Source: a virus. Taken from it: a stretch of 64,000 bases of DNA. Every line of letters begins with the position of its first letter. The first letter of the stretch is position 1. The position numbers and the translations under genes were made by a program. The DNA lies in the IMG/VR virus record IMGVR_UViG_3300017605_000154, positions 1-64,000 of that record, one strand, 5' to 3'. Below are positions 15,668 through 24,559 of this stretch, piece by piece. Below the pieces are notes generated by a model. The model was not told the origin of the DNA. It ran no database searches and saw only the letters and a program-made list of their open reading frames with translations.

Positions 15668-17039
15668 CAAAGCTAAAGTCTTTGAAGAGGTAGGGTACGA
15701 ACCTCACCCTGCACAGAAACTCTTCCACGACTCCGAAGCTAGGCATCGTATTGCATGCTGCGGTCGCCGCTTCGGTAAGTCACTCATGGCCGGACACGAA
15801 ATGACGGCTGCGCTGTTCGTGCCGAATTCTGTCTACTGGATCGTCGGCCCAACCTACAAGCTCGGCGAAAAAGAGTTTCGTGTTGTCTTCGATGATTTCT
15901 TCCGCAAGCTCCCATTCGCACAGGACAAGCGATTTAAGAAGGCGTACAATCTCGACCAGGGCAACATGCGAATCGAGACTCCGTGGAATTCACGCCTTGA
16001 GGTAGTCTCGGCAGATAAGCAAGACTCACTCGTCGGTGAAGGTCTTGACGGCGTCATCATGTCTGAGGCAGCACTGCATAAGAAGGATACTTGGCAGATG
16101 TACATTCAGCCTGCCTTGCTTGACAAAAAGGGCTGGGCAATCTTCCCATCGACGCCTCGCGGACACAACTGGTACGAGGACATCTACATGATGGGCCTCG
16201 ACCCAACTATGTCGAATTGGGATTCGTGGCGATTCCCCACATGGGCGAACACTGCGATCTTCCCTGAAGGTGAGAACGATCCAGAGCTAATTGCAATCAA
16301 GAAGGATGCTTCGGAGTTTCACTGGCTGCAGGAGTACTGCGCTGAGTTCACTGCAATCGAAGGAAAGATTTACAGCGAGTTCGATCGACGTGTTCACGTT
16401 ACAGATATTGCCTACAATCCGATGTGGGCGAACTATCAAGCATGGGATCATGGCTTCGCTGATCCTACCGTCTGCCTCGACATTATGGTAGACAACCTCG
16501 ACAACGTCTACGTATGGCGCGAGTATCAGGTGAGGCGCAAGACCACCACAGAGCATGCGCTAACTTTGATGACGCGAGAGAATCCATACGGCTATCACGT
16601 CGATGGACGTTTCGGTGGTACTGCAGATGCTAACGAGCATGCAACGATTGGCGCTGTTATGGGGCCAGTCATTTCTAGGGTCACACCTTGGATTCATGGC
16701 ATCGAAGCTGTGAAGCGAGCCATGAAGATCCAGAACGATGGTCGGCCCAAGTTCTTTGTGGATCGTTCATGCACCGAACTTATTAGACAACTCGAAAACT
16801 TGCGAACTCCGGATGAGAGGCTTGGAAGGAATGCGAAGGAAGGTCAGCACGATTACGACGACCACGGCCCTGATGCCCTTCGATATTTCTTTAATGAGAA
16901 GTTTGTCTGGGGATACCACGCTGGGAGCCTGGGTGCCGTCTATAGTGCGCAACCAGGGAAGGTTCCATTGGAATCACTTTTGACATACGACGCACAACTC
17001 ACAGTGCCGGGAGCAATTTCCTATGGCCCGCAGATTTAG
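15660..17039 (+). CDS. terL: Terminase large subunit
   Basis: This 459-residue ATPase-nuclease packages DNA into the prohead. Walker A is GRRFGKS at residues 35-41. The Walker B region is DGVIMSEAA near residue 124, with a coupling motif IFPSTPRGHNWYEDIY. The RNase-H-like nuclease shows AWDHGFADPTVCLDI near residue 260 and the classic late acidic motif DYDDHGPDALRYFF near residue 400. Start ATG 15660 overlaps the stop of the preceding gene. The portal gene follows with a 17-base overlap. Confidence 0.92.
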   Translation: MIDKAKVFEEVGYEPHPAQKLFHDSEARHRIACCGRRFGKSLMAGHEMTAALFVPNSVYWIVGPTYKLGEKEFRVVFDDFFRKLPFAQDKRFKKAYNLDQGNMRIETPWNSRLEVVSADKQDSLVGEGLDGVIMSEAALHKKDTWQMYIQPALLDKKGWAIFPSTPRGHNWYEDIYMMGLDPTMSNWDSWRFPTWANTAIFPEGENDPELIAIKKDASEFHWLQEYCAEFTAIEGKIYSEFDRRVHVTDIAYNPMWANYQAWDHGFADPTVCLDIMVDNLDNVYVWREYQVRRKTTTEHALTLMTRENPYGYHVDGRFGGTADANEHATIGAVMGPVISRVTPWIHGIEAVKRAMKIQNDGRPKFFVDRSCTELIRQLENLRTPDERLGRNAKEGQHDYDDHGPDALRYFFNEKFVWGYHAGSLGAVYSAQPGKVPLESLLTYDAQLTVPGAISYGPQI

Positions 17040-18498
17040 CCCTCGCATCTTCGCGCAGGATCGGCCGGACTTTACCGATCCGCGAAAGGTCGAATCGGGT
17101 ACATCTCTCGCCTCCAAGGGAACTGTTCCCGTTCCTGCAGATGCGATGAAGGAACAGGGATCTTCGACCCCCGTCAAGATTCCAGACGTTGTTCCCAAGT
17201 TCGTCAATCGCCAGCAAGCGATTCGCGTTTACGAGGAGATGCGGAACAGCGATGTCACGGTGGACGTGTCATTGCGCGCAACGAAAGTTCCGATTCAGGG
17301 CGCACAGTTCTTCATGCAGCCCTTCGATGACAAGCCCATCAATCACGATATCCATGAGTTCACAGAATTCAATATCTTCCAAGGTGGATCGCGTCCGTTC
17401 ATCCTAGTGCTGGAAGATATCCTCCGCATGTTCGATGATGGTTTTTCAATTCTCGAACCTGTGTGGGAAACGCGCGAATGGTCGCCTAAGCGCGCAGGAT
17501 CGAATCGCAAGAAGTATACGATGCTGCGCAAGCTCGCTGCTCGCCCCGGTGCAACCATTTCAGAAATCAAGTACGACGACAATGGTGGCCCGACGAGTGT
17601 CGTGCAGAATGCAGTGAAGACGGACGGCACCACAGAAGAGGTTGAAATCGACATCGAGAAGCTGTTGATCTTCACCTTCGGTGGTGTTGGTGGCGACTTG
17701 CTCGGCAAGTCAATTCTCCGCACTGCATACGAGCCGTGGTTCTACAAGAACACGCTCTACAAGATCGACGCTATTCAGAAGGAAAGGAATGCTCTCGGCG
17801 TTCCAGGCATGAAGCTTCCAGAAGGCTTCACGACCGCCGATGTTAGCGCAGCCTGGGAAATGGTGACAAACATGCGCACTAACGAACGCGCAGGGTTTGT
17901 TGAGCCCCCTGGCTTTGAGTTCCGTTTTGAGCGACTAGAAGGGCAGCCTGTCAATATCCTGCCTTCTATCGAACATCACGATGCTCGCATCCTTCTGAAC
18001 GTTATGGCGCAGTTCCTACTTCTCGGTCTGCAGGGCGGTGGCGGTCGCGCTACATCAGGTGCGCACGTCGACATGTTCCAGAAGGCGATGAAGTATGTTG
18101 CCAACTATATCTGCGGCGTTTTCAATCTCTACCTCATTCCTCGACTCGTCGGTTACAACTTCGATACGACTGAGTTCCCGACGATGCGTGTTCGGAATGT
18201 GGGCGAGACGAAGGATCTGCAGATGTGGGCTTCGGCGCATGCCAACCTGTTCTCGCAGGAAATCCTCACGAAGACATTCGAGACGGAAGAGTGGTATCGC
18301 GAAAATCTCGATATGCCGTATCTCACGAAGGAAGAGTACGATGCAGCACAGGAAGCTATCAAGGCTGCAGCTTCTTCCTTCGGCGGTGCTGCTCCCACAA
18401 ATGGAAACGGCAACGGCAAGGGTTCCGTTAATACCGAGAACGTTCGAAGCGGAACGGGAAATACAAACACTACGCCGGGAGCCGAAAGTGTTTCGTAA
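17023..18498 (+). CDS. Portal protein, DUF935/Mu gp29-like
   Basis: The 491-residue protein follows terL and precedes the protease, the normal place for a portal. DILRMFDDGFSILEPVWE near residue 125 and the segment ILRTAYEPWFYKNTLYKIDA near 230 with QKERNALGVPGMKLP are typical of DUF935 portals. It should form the dodecameric DNA channel at the capsid vertex. The C-terminal 60 residues are low-complexity Gly/Asn/Ser, probably disordered. Confidence 0.85.
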   Translation: MARRFSPRIFAQDRPDFTDPRKVESGTSLASKGTVPVPADAMKEQGSSTPVKIPDVVPKFVNRQQAIRVYEEMRNSDVTVDVSLRATKVPIQGAQFFMQPFDDKPINHDIHEFTEFNIFQGGSRPFILVLEDILRMFDDGFSILEPVWETREWSPKRAGSNRKKYTMLRKLAARPGATISEIKYDDNGGPTSVVQNAVKTDGTTEEVEIDIEKLLIFTFGGVGGDLLGKSILRTAYEPWFYKNTLYKIDAIQKERNALGVPGMKLPEGFTTADVSAAWEMVTNMRTNERAGFVEPPGFEFRFERLEGQPVNILPSIEHHDARILLNVMAQFLLLGLQGGGGRATSGAHVDMFQKAMKYVANYICGVFNLYLIPRLVGYNFDTTEFPTMRVRNVGETKDLQMWASAHANLFSQEILTKTFETEEWYRENLDMPYLTKEEYDAAQEAIKAAASSFGGAAPTNGNGNGKGSVNTENVRSGTGNTNTTPGAESVS

Positions 18499-18516
18499 GC
18501 TTCAGGAGGTACTGAA

Positions 18517-18687
18517 TTGGCGAAATCAGGGTCGAGTGCATGGTCCCATTCGGAGCCTGGAAGTGGCCCTACGCCCGTATACACTGACGACAATGACAAA
18601 GCAATCAAAGGTGGATGGCGAAGAGATACGCCGCCGATTGCTTACCCCGCAGTATGGCCTCCTCCCGACCCCGAACCAGAAGAGTAG
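18517..18687 (+). CDS. 56-residue Pro-rich hypothetical protein with TTG start
   Basis: AGGAGG (18504-18509) stands 7 bases before a TTG at 18517. The frame encodes MAKSGSSAWSHSEPGSG and ends with a proline/acid-rich tail (AVWPPPDPEPEE). It fills the gap between portal and protease. The excellent ribosome binding site and snug fit make it likely to be real. No family is recognised. Confidence 0.6.
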   Translation: MAKSGSSAWSHSEPGSGPTPVYTDDNDKAIKGGWRRDTPPIAYPAVWPPPDPEPEE

Positions 18688-18701
18688 GGGGTGAATGAAT
18701 A

Positions 18702-19976
18702 GTGCCCTGGGAAGTAAGAGCGAACGGCGATCAGTTCTGCGTGTACAAGAAGGGTGAGAACGCAGAGGTTGCATGTCACCCTACTCGCGAAGAGGCAGTT
18801 CGTCAGATGCGAGCTTTGTACGCGAACGAAGGCACGATGAAGCATAGCCTGATCGCGTTCAGCGACAACGTACTTGAAGATGCACCGGGTGAGCCTGAAA
18901 ACGTCAAGTGGCTAAAGGCTTGGCGGTATAGCTCTTGGGAGCATCCCAAGTATGGACTTGTCGAAATCACTCGCGAGCTTGGTCAGGAGTTCAAGACCAA
19001 TTTCGATGAGCGTGTCTTCGGTAGAGAGCATCTCGTCAACTACGAGCATGGTGTCGACCCTGCAAAGGGTTACAAGGCTGCAGGCACCATCATGGATATC
19101 GACCCGCGTGAGGATGGTATCTATTACAAGGTGATGTTCACGCAGCCTGCACTCAAGGAAATCAAGGATGGCGAGTGGAAGTATCTCTCGCCCGAGTACA
19201 AGGATACTTGGACTGATCCGGAAACCAATGCCGATTTCAAGAACGTTCCAATTGATCTGGCATTGACGAACGATCCGTACTTCCGCCAGCAGGCTCCGCT
19301 GAACTTTTCGGAGCATGGCATTGAGTTGGAAGTTATCACGACAGACCCACCGAAGGGAGGAAGTGAAGTGGACGAACTTCTCAAGAAGTTCGCAGACAAG
19401 CTCGGTGTCGAAATCAAGGACGATGCAGATGAGGATTCAATCCTTAAGGCTGCAGAGGAACTGAACAAGACGATTGAGCCTCTGCGCAAGGCAAAGGAAG
19501 AGGGCGCTCGCGCTCGCACATTCCGCGAGGCGTTCCCTGACGAGTACAAGCGGATGAAGAAGCTGGAAGAGACTGCAATCGAGACAGATGCACTCACGTT
19601 TGCAGAGGACTATGCTCGCTTCACCGTGCGTGATGGTGAGAATGCATGGAAGTCCACCTATGGATTCTCGCAGCTTGTCCTTGACAAGATTCAGGACGTT
19701 CATCGGAAGTTCTCGCTCCGCGAGGTTGACGAGAAGGATCTGAAGGAACTTCTTGATCTGATCGGCGACAAGGGCATCGTGGATTACTCGGAGCATGGTA
19801 GCTCTCGCACCATCGAAGGTCGTGTTCGCTCCGAAGATCCGAAGATTGCCTTTAGCGAGGCAGTTCTCGAGATTCAGGAGAAGGATCAGGTTACGTACGA
19901 GGCAGCGATCACTCTGGCTTCAACGAAGTATCCTGAGTTGTACGATGCATACCTGAAGGCCGTTCCCCAGCGGTAA
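18702..19976 (+). CDS. Mu gpI-like head maturation protease fused to scaffold
   Basis: This 424-residue protein has a GTG start 18702 after AGGGGG. Residues 1-45 (MPWEVRANGDQFCVYKKGE) form a small domain often attached to phage head proteases. The protease-like part has REHLVNYEHGVDPAKGYKAA near residue 108, DGIYYKVMFTQPALKEIKDG and WKYLSPEYKDTW near residue 160, as in the Mu I-protein family. From residue 223 a charged coiled-coil-like segment (LLKKFADKLGVEIKDDADED onward) is the scaffold. It cleaves scaffold and itself during prohead maturation. Confidence 0.8.
   Translation: MPWEVRANGDQFCVYKKGENAEVACHPTREEAVRQMRALYANEGTMKHSLIAFSDNVLEDAPGEPENVKWLKAWRYSSWEHPKYGLVEITRELGQEFKTNFDERVFGREHLVNYEHGVDPAKGYKAAGTIMDIDPREDGIYYKVMFTQPALKEIKDGEWKYLSPEYKDTWTDPETNADFKNVPIDLALTNDPYFRQQAPLNFSEHGIELEVITTDPPKGGSEVDELLKKFADKLGVEIKDDADEDSILKAAEELNKTIEPLRKAKEEGARARTFREAFPDEYKRMKKLEETAIETDALTFAEDYARFTVRDGENAWKSTYGFSQLVLDKIQDVHRKFSLREVDEKDLKELLDLIGDKGIVDYSEHGSSRTIEGRVRSEDPKIAFSEAVLEIQEKDQVTYEAAITLASTKYPELYDAYLKAVPQR
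19368..19976 (+). CDS. Nested capsid scaffold protein, internal in-frame start
   Basis: Inside the protease gene and in the same frame, GGGAGG (19355-19360) stands 7 bases before a GTG at 19368, opening VDELLKKFADKLG. The resulting 202 residues are helical and highly charged, as expected for a scaffold. Known parallels are Mu gpI/gpZ and lambda C/Nu3, where the scaffold is made from an internal start so that it outnumbers the protease. The ribosome binding site is seen; the product is inferred. Confidence 0.65.
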   Translation: MDELLKKFADKLGVEIKDDADEDSILKAAEELNKTIEPLRKAKEEGARARTFREAFPDEYKRMKKLEETAIETDALTFAEDYARFTVRDGENAWKSTYGFSQLVLDKIQDVHRKFSLREVDEKDLKELLDLIGDKGIVDYSEHGSSRTIEGRVRSEDPKIAFSEAVLEIQEKDQVTYEAAITLASTKYPELYDAYLKAVPQR

Positions 19977-19993
19977 GAGAGGAGGTTGAATAA

Positions 19994-20389
19994 ATGGCTG
20001 ACTCTAACTTCGTTCTCGCTCGCGGCTTCAATGCCGATGCAGCAATTGTCAAGAACCGTGCTGTAAAGAAGGGAACGGCAGCCGAGAGTGTTACTCCCGT
20101 CACTGCCGCAGGCGATGTTGTTCTGGGAATCTCAGCGTTCGATTGCACTGCAGCCGAGATTCTTAAGGGCAAGGGCGCGTCTGTGCAGATGATGGGTGTG
20201 GTCGAAATGGAAGCTTCAGTCGCTCTTGCAGTTGGTGCGCTTGTCGGCATCTCTGCTAATGGTCGAGCGGCTGCGGCCGGTGCAGGTATTCGCACCATTG
20301 GCGTTGTTGTTGGCAACCCGTCAACCAATGCAGGCGACGTGGTCAGTGTCCTTCTGGGCCTGCCCGGTCTGCTTGGCGTCGGCGCATAG
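19994..20389 (+). CDS. Head decoration protein (DUF2190-like)
   Basis: The 131-residue, small-residue-rich protein (VVLGISAFDCTAAEILKGKG; GVVEMEASVALAVGALVGIS) lies between protease and major capsid genes and has the repeated short strands of DUF2190/capsid-cement proteins. GAGGAGG precedes the ATG. It should trimerise on the expanded capsid and stabilise it. Confidence 0.7.
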   Translation: MADSNFVLARGFNADAAIVKNRAVKKGTAAESVTPVTAAGDVVLGISAFDCTAAEILKGKGASVQMMGVVEMEASVALAVGALVGISANGRAAAAGAGIRTIGVVVGNPSTNAGDVVSVLLGLPGLLGVGA

Positions 20390-20407
20390 GAAGGGAGGTA
20401 AGAGTAG

Positions 20408-21415
20408 ATGTACGATCCTAGCGCACTTTACACCGATCCGATTCTTACCAACCTTTCGGTAGGGTTCAAGGATCAGTCCCTCTATGGCGCGGAGCTTTTC
20501 CCGATCACTCCGGTCAATACTCAGTCCGGTCGATATCGCGTTTTCGATCGTTCGGATTGGGTGATCTTTGAGGATCGCCGTGAACCGGGCGACGTTGCGC
20601 GTGAAGTTCGTGGTCGGAAGTGGAGTGAGGACACGTTCCGCACTTCCGAGCATTCGCTTCAGGGTGCAGTTAACGACGAAGAGAACCAGCAGCTTAATTC
20701 GCAGGGTGGTCTTGCGAACGCTGCATTCGGCGGCGCACTTCAGATCGACCCACATGCGGATCAGACGAAGCTTCTTACCCGTGCGATTCTTCTCAAGCAT
20801 GAGTTGAAGGTTTCGACACTGATTCGCGACACTGCTCAGTATCCGGTTGGCAACACAGTTACACTTGCCGGTGCGCAGAATTGGGACGATTACACGGGTG
20901 GCGTTGCTTCCACGTCGAATCCGGTCAATGACATTCTGGTGGGCATGCGGAAGGTTTACAGCCTTACGCGGCGTTACCCGAATGTTCTCGCGATCCCGAC
21001 GATGGGAATGTCCTACATCGAGAACCATCCTCGCATCATCGATCGGTTCAAGAACTTCAGGCTCACGCAGGATGATGCATTCCGCCTGCTTACGGGCTTC
21101 GAAGGTAGGATCATCAACGTCGACTCCGTGTACAACTCGGCAAACAACATCGATGCAACGCCTTCTATCACGGACTTTTGGGGGAAGGACGTTTGGCTTG
21201 GGATCGTTGATCCTAACCCTGGCCTTCTCACCATGACGTTCGGGAAGACGTTTGCACAGTCGTATCCGAATGGTGGAATTCGGCCTACGGATCGTTGGCG
21301 CGAAGAGGATCGTAAGGCAGATGTGATTCGCGTTTCGATGAAGTACGATCTGAAGATCGTCTCGAACGTCGCAGGCTATCTCATCAAGACGGCGTTCTCG
21401 GCTGGCGCTTTCTAA
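20408..21415 (+). CDS. Major capsid protein (HK97 fold, E-like)
   Basis: This is a 335-residue protein directly after the decoration gene with a strong GGGAGGTAAG site. It has no N-terminal delta domain of HK97 size. Features of the E-type capsid group are visible: FPITPVNTQSGRYRVFDRSD near residue 35, AILLKHELKVSTLIRDTAQY near 120, MGMSYIENHPRIIDRFK near 200 and the closing VAGYLIKTAF. It forms the capsid shell. Confidence comes from position, size and pattern together. Confidence 0.85.
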   Translation: MYDPSALYTDPILTNLSVGFKDQSLYGAELFPITPVNTQSGRYRVFDRSDWVIFEDRREPGDVAREVRGRKWSEDTFRTSEHSLQGAVNDEENQQLNSQGGLANAAFGGALQIDPHADQTKLLTRAILLKHELKVSTLIRDTAQYPVGNTVTLAGAQNWDDYTGGVASTSNPVNDILVGMRKVYSLTRRYPNVLAIPTMGMSYIENHPRIIDRFKNFRLTQDDAFRLLTGFEGRIINVDSVYNSANNIDATPSITDFWGKDVWLGIVDPNPGLLTMTFGKTFAQSYPNGGIRPTDRWREEDRKADVIRVSMKYDLKIVSNVAGYLIKTAFSAGAF

Positions 21416-21434
21416 ACAGAGAGGATTGAGATAG

Positions 21435-21785
21435 ATGGCATCAGGAACGTATTACGCTTGGAGTCCGATCAGGGCAGGCACGGCTGAAAAGCCTGTCGCC
21501 ATTGATCGTGGCGACAAGGTTACAAAGGACGCACTCGGCGTTGACGACGCCAATTGGGCAGCACTTATCGAATCTGGTGCTGTTCGCGACAAGGAGTTTC
21601 CTGCAGATAAGGATTACGAAGGTTCGGTAATCGACTACCTTCGTGACAAGCTGCAGGAGGCTCAGGCAATGTCTGGTGCTGTAGAGGAAGAGGAAGCGGC
21701 TTCGCAGCTTTCAGCGGTTGCTGCAGCCGCAGAGCCTTCCGTGGCACCAGAGCCGTCGTCGTCGTCCTCGTCGGGTAAGAAGTAG
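21435..21785 (+). CDS. Hypothetical head-associated protein with Ser-rich tail
   Basis: The first 80 of 116 residues form a small domain (YYAWSPIRAGTAEKPVAIDR; WAALIESGAVRDKEFP). The remainder is Ala/Glu/Pro followed by a serine run (PEPSSSSSSGKK), which is disordered. Similar short proteins occur between capsid and adaptor genes in siphophages, but the role is not established. Confidence 0.55.
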   Translation: MASGTYYAWSPIRAGTAEKPVAIDRGDKVTKDALGVDDANWAALIESGAVRDKEFPADKDYEGSVIDYLRDKLQEAQAMSGAVEEEEAASQLSAVAAAAEPSVAPEPSSSSSSGKK

Positions 21786-21793
21786 GTTGTGTT

Positions 21794-22231
21794 GTGCTAG
21801 CGAGTATTGACGACATCAACACCTTTCTGCCGCAGGACAAGCTTTCTGCAACAGACGGGAACGAGGAGATTGCTCGTCATCAAATCGACGTTGATCGTGT
21901 AATCAAAGGGTACTTGTCTAGCACGTATACAGCCGCAATCCTCGCTGCATGGGTCGACCCCGATGATACACCACCATTCATTAGGAGCATCGCGGGTCGG
22001 CTCATCGCAGCGTGGCATTATGCAAGAAAGCTTTCCGAGAATCTTCCAGATTGGGATAGGACATATCCACAAAGGCTGTACGATGAAGCGATGGCAATGT
22101 TGCTTCGTGTGCAAGAGGGCGACGTCGATCTAGGTATTCCTGGCGAAACACCGGGAACTGGTTTCAGCGAAGACTTCTTCTATCCCAACAAGAATACTGA
22201 GCCTGTCTTCACAATGGACATGCGCTTCTAA
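21794..22231 (+). CDS. Head-tail adaptor, Mu gp36/DUF1320-like
   Basis: This 145-residue helical protein has a GTG start at 21794. SIDDINTFLPQDKLSATDGN at the start, HQIDVDRVIKGYLSSTY and RSIAGRLIAAWHYARKLSE match the Gp36/HK97 gp6-like connector pattern. It should form the ring below the portal. Its stop TAATG-overlaps the next gene, keeping connector genes coupled. Confidence 0.7.
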   Translation: MLASIDDINTFLPQDKLSATDGNEEIARHQIDVDRVIKGYLSSTYTAAILAAWVDPDDTPPFIRSIAGRLIAAWHYARKLSENLPDWDRTYPQRLYDEAMAMLLRVQEGDVDLGIPGETPGTGFSEDFFYPNKNTEPVFTMDMRF

Positions 22232-22827
22232 TGTCGGTCGTCTTCCCGACTACGCGGGTTAATCTCGACTTCGAGTGGGAGAACGATCTTCCCGTCGAGA
22301 TTAACTACAAGCTCGCACAGCTTGAAGGTTATCTGGAAGACACTGAATACCTGATGGAGCGCGCAATGCGCATTCTCCAGCGGGACATGAGGCGCAAGTT
22401 CGAAACTGAAACCGACCCCGATGGTATGCATTGGGAAACACTCGTCAAGCCCGAATCGAACCAGATCGGTATTCTTCGCAGAGGCTCTACAAATGCAGAC
22501 ATGTATCGCGCTGCTATCTCCGATGAAGCTTGGTCGGCCTCTCCTGTGGGGGTCTTCTTCGATTCGGGTGCGATGCCGGACTACTGGATTCACCATGAAC
22601 AGCCTGATGGTGGAGCGCATCGAATTCCAAAGCGTGAGTTCATCGCACCTACAGCGCAAGCTCAGGACGAAATCGAAGTAATGGCTGCAACATGGATGGA
22701 TGCAGGCGTCGAAGCGATTACCGAAGGGTTCTCTGGATTCTCTGGATTCACTGGAGTCTTCAATCCTAAGAGTGGTCGCTTCCATGATCCTTCTACTGGC
22801 AAGTTCGTGAAGGCTCCACTAATCTAG
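22231..22827 (+). CDS. Tail completion / virion morphogenesis protein (Mu gpG/P2 S-like)
   Basis: The 198-residue protein has the hallmark order of the morphogenesis family: a helix ending RDMRRKFETE, DPDGMHWETLVKPES near residue 63, ILRRGSTNADMYRA, and HRIPKREFIAP near 130. It joins tails to heads or seals the neck. A short repeat GFSGFSGFTGVF precedes a basic C-terminus. The context between adaptor and tail tube genes agrees. Confidence 0.75.
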   Translation: MSVVFPTTRVNLDFEWENDLPVEINYKLAQLEGYLEDTEYLMERAMRILQRDMRRKFETETDPDGMHWETLVKPESNQIGILRRGSTNADMYRAAISDEAWSASPVGVFFDSGAMPDYWIHHEQPDGGAHRIPKREFIAPTAQAQDEIEVMAATWMDAGVEAITEGFSGFSGFTGVFNPKSGRFHDPSTGKFVKAPLI

Positions 22828-22829
22828 GT

Positions 22830-23321
22830 ATGCCGTATTACACGCGACCCGAGGAAGTGCTAGTAGCACTGAAGACTCTCTTCGAAGTCAATGGGCCACT
22901 ACTCGGATTCCGCTACGTTGCAACGCAGGAAGAGAAGCTGATCCCCGAGTATCCTTGTATTCAAATTGCATCAGAGCCACTACTACGCGAGATTCATGGT
23001 ACGTACACTTTCGAAGGTACGTTTGTTTTCGTCTTCTGGATCTACCACGCCAACTTCGAAGTTGGGCATGCTGTACGTACGATCGAAGACATGCAGCTTG
23101 CTACCAAGGTCGTTCAATTCCTCCACAGGCCGGACGTTCGCATGCTACGCGAAGGTGCAACTGCAGAGGGCGATATCGTGACAACCGAAGATAAACTGAT
23201 TTTCAGCTACGTGTCTCTCGAAACTCCCGGTATGGTGCAAGTACAGGCGCGGACTGAAGAAGTTATCACGACGCGGCTTTTGTGGCTAGGCACGTCTCAG
23301 GAAAGATTCGAAAAGGGCTAG
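22830..23321 (+). CDS. Putative tail terminator protein
   Basis: This 163-residue alpha/beta protein lies between the tail completion and tail tube genes, where the tail terminator normally lies. The pattern EEVLVALKTLFEV, a central EGTFVFVFWIYHAN strand and long helix DMQLATKVVQFLHRPDV fits the terminator fold. No direct motif is diagnostic. Confidence 0.5.
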   Translation: MPYYTRPEEVLVALKTLFEVNGPLLGFRYVATQEEKLIPEYPCIQIASEPLLREIHGTYTFEGTFVFVFWIYHANFEVGHAVRTIEDMQLATKVVQFLHRPDVRMLREGATAEGDIVTTEDKLIFSYVSLETPGMVQVQARTEEVITTRLLWLGTSQERFEKG

Positions 23322-23329
23322 GAGGCGAG

Positions 23330-23545
23330 ATGAAGGTAGAGCTAAACGACGACTCACTGCCAAAGGGTACAGAGCTTGCAGTAGCTAGCTTGGGTACGCT
23401 AGTAAATGGTAAAGCAGTTGAGTTTGACGACGAGGCAGTAGCGACTTTTGAAGCTGCAACAGGGCAGAAGCTTGCTACCGCATTCAAGGGCAATGCGAAT
23501 GTTTCTGTTAGTGGGAGTTCTTCAAAGAAGGAAGGGGGTGAGTAA
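23330..23545 (+). CDS. Small hypothetical protein upstream of the tail tube gene
   Basis: ATG 23330 follows GGAGGCGAG; the frame's first ATG at 23282 would place the start inside the previous gene without a site. The 71-residue product (VELNDDSLPKGTELAVASLG) ends in a Ser/Lys-rich tail. It is coupled to the tail tube gene by TAATG. Unknown role. Confidence 0.6.
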   Translation: MKVELNDDSLPKGTELAVASLGTLVNGKAVEFDDEAVATFEAATGQKLATAFKGNANVSVSGSSSKKEGGE

Positions 23546-24531
23546 TGCCGGCTGGATTGTCAGGCGCAGGTTGGATGGGGCTGGCCCTTGAAACTGTAAA
23601 GGGTACATTTGTCCCTGCCACAGTGTTCATTCCTATTCTGTCGGAGAGTTTCAAGTATACCGAAGATCGGTATTTCTCGCCGCAGATTAGGCAGCAGGTG
23701 ATGACCTCCGATGTGGCGCAGGGCTTCTATCACATCGAAGGCGACATCGAGATGGAGGCAGACGTAAATTATCTGCCGTATCTGCTGTACTGCACACGGC
23801 ACAATATCTCATTCGCTACTGGCGTGTATACGTTCACTCCCTCTTCAGCGGGGGCAACTTCGACTGCAGCTTCGGGTGCAGTTGAGAGAACCGCATCGAT
23901 CACCATTGTCCGCAACGGGATCGGCTTTGGCTATTCGGGCTGCACACTTGGATCACTAGGCTTCTTCATCGACACTGGTGTTCTCAAGTTCCGCATGACG
24001 ATGTTTGGCGAGAAGGATAACGTTGTTGCCTCGCCGCCTACTCCAACGTGGCTTGCACCTTCTCTGTTCGGTGCTTCAGCACATTCGGTGTACGTGGACA
24101 CTTCGGGTACTTCACCTGCATTTGCAACGCCCGATGTGAACTTCAACGGATTCGAGTTTACGGCGAATCACAATCCTAGTGCGGAGAACCGACTCGTCAA
24201 TAGTCGTGGTGCTACGTACATCATGCGCCATGAAACAGAAATCAACGTCACTACCGAACTCGACTTCACGAACAAGACAGAGTACGACCTCTTCGTCGCA
24301 ACAACGCAGAAGGCGTTCCGACTTGAAAGTCTGAAGGGAGGGGCGACGTTCGCAACTGCTACGGAAGCTGTGAGCATTGACATCAACAGAGGCGTTTACG
24401 AGACTTACGATGTTGGCCTCTCCGGACTCGCAGACCTCATCATGGCCGGTGTCACAATTCGTGGCATTGGTATTACTGGTGGTAACGCTTACCGGATTCG
24501 CGTTAAGGCACCCAGCGTTACTATCGCGTAG
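23545..24531 (+). CDS. Major tail (tube) protein
   Basis: The 328-residue protein precedes the frameshifted chaperones, the invariant position for the tail tube. ESFKYTEDRYFSPQIRQQVM near residue 32, GDIEMEADVNYLPYLLYCT and VNFNGFEFTANHNPSAENRL near 195 fit the tube-protein beta sandwich. It polymerises into the tail tube around the tape measure. Confidence 0.8.
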   Translation: MPAGLSGAGWMGLALETVKGTFVPATVFIPILSESFKYTEDRYFSPQIRQQVMTSDVAQGFYHIEGDIEMEADVNYLPYLLYCTRHNISFATGVYTFTPSSAGATSTAASGAVERTASITIVRNGIGFGYSGCTLGSLGFFIDTGVLKFRMTMFGEKDNVVASPPTPTWLAPSLFGASAHSVYVDTSGTSPAFATPDVNFNGFEFTANHNPSAENRLVNSRGATYIMRHETEINVTTELDFTNKTEYDLFVATTQKAFRLESLKGGATFATATEAVSIDINRGVYETYDVGLSGLADLIMAGVTIRGIGITGGNAYRIRVKAPSVTIA

Positions 24532-24559
24532 TCGTAGTATCTACAACAGGAGAAATGGT

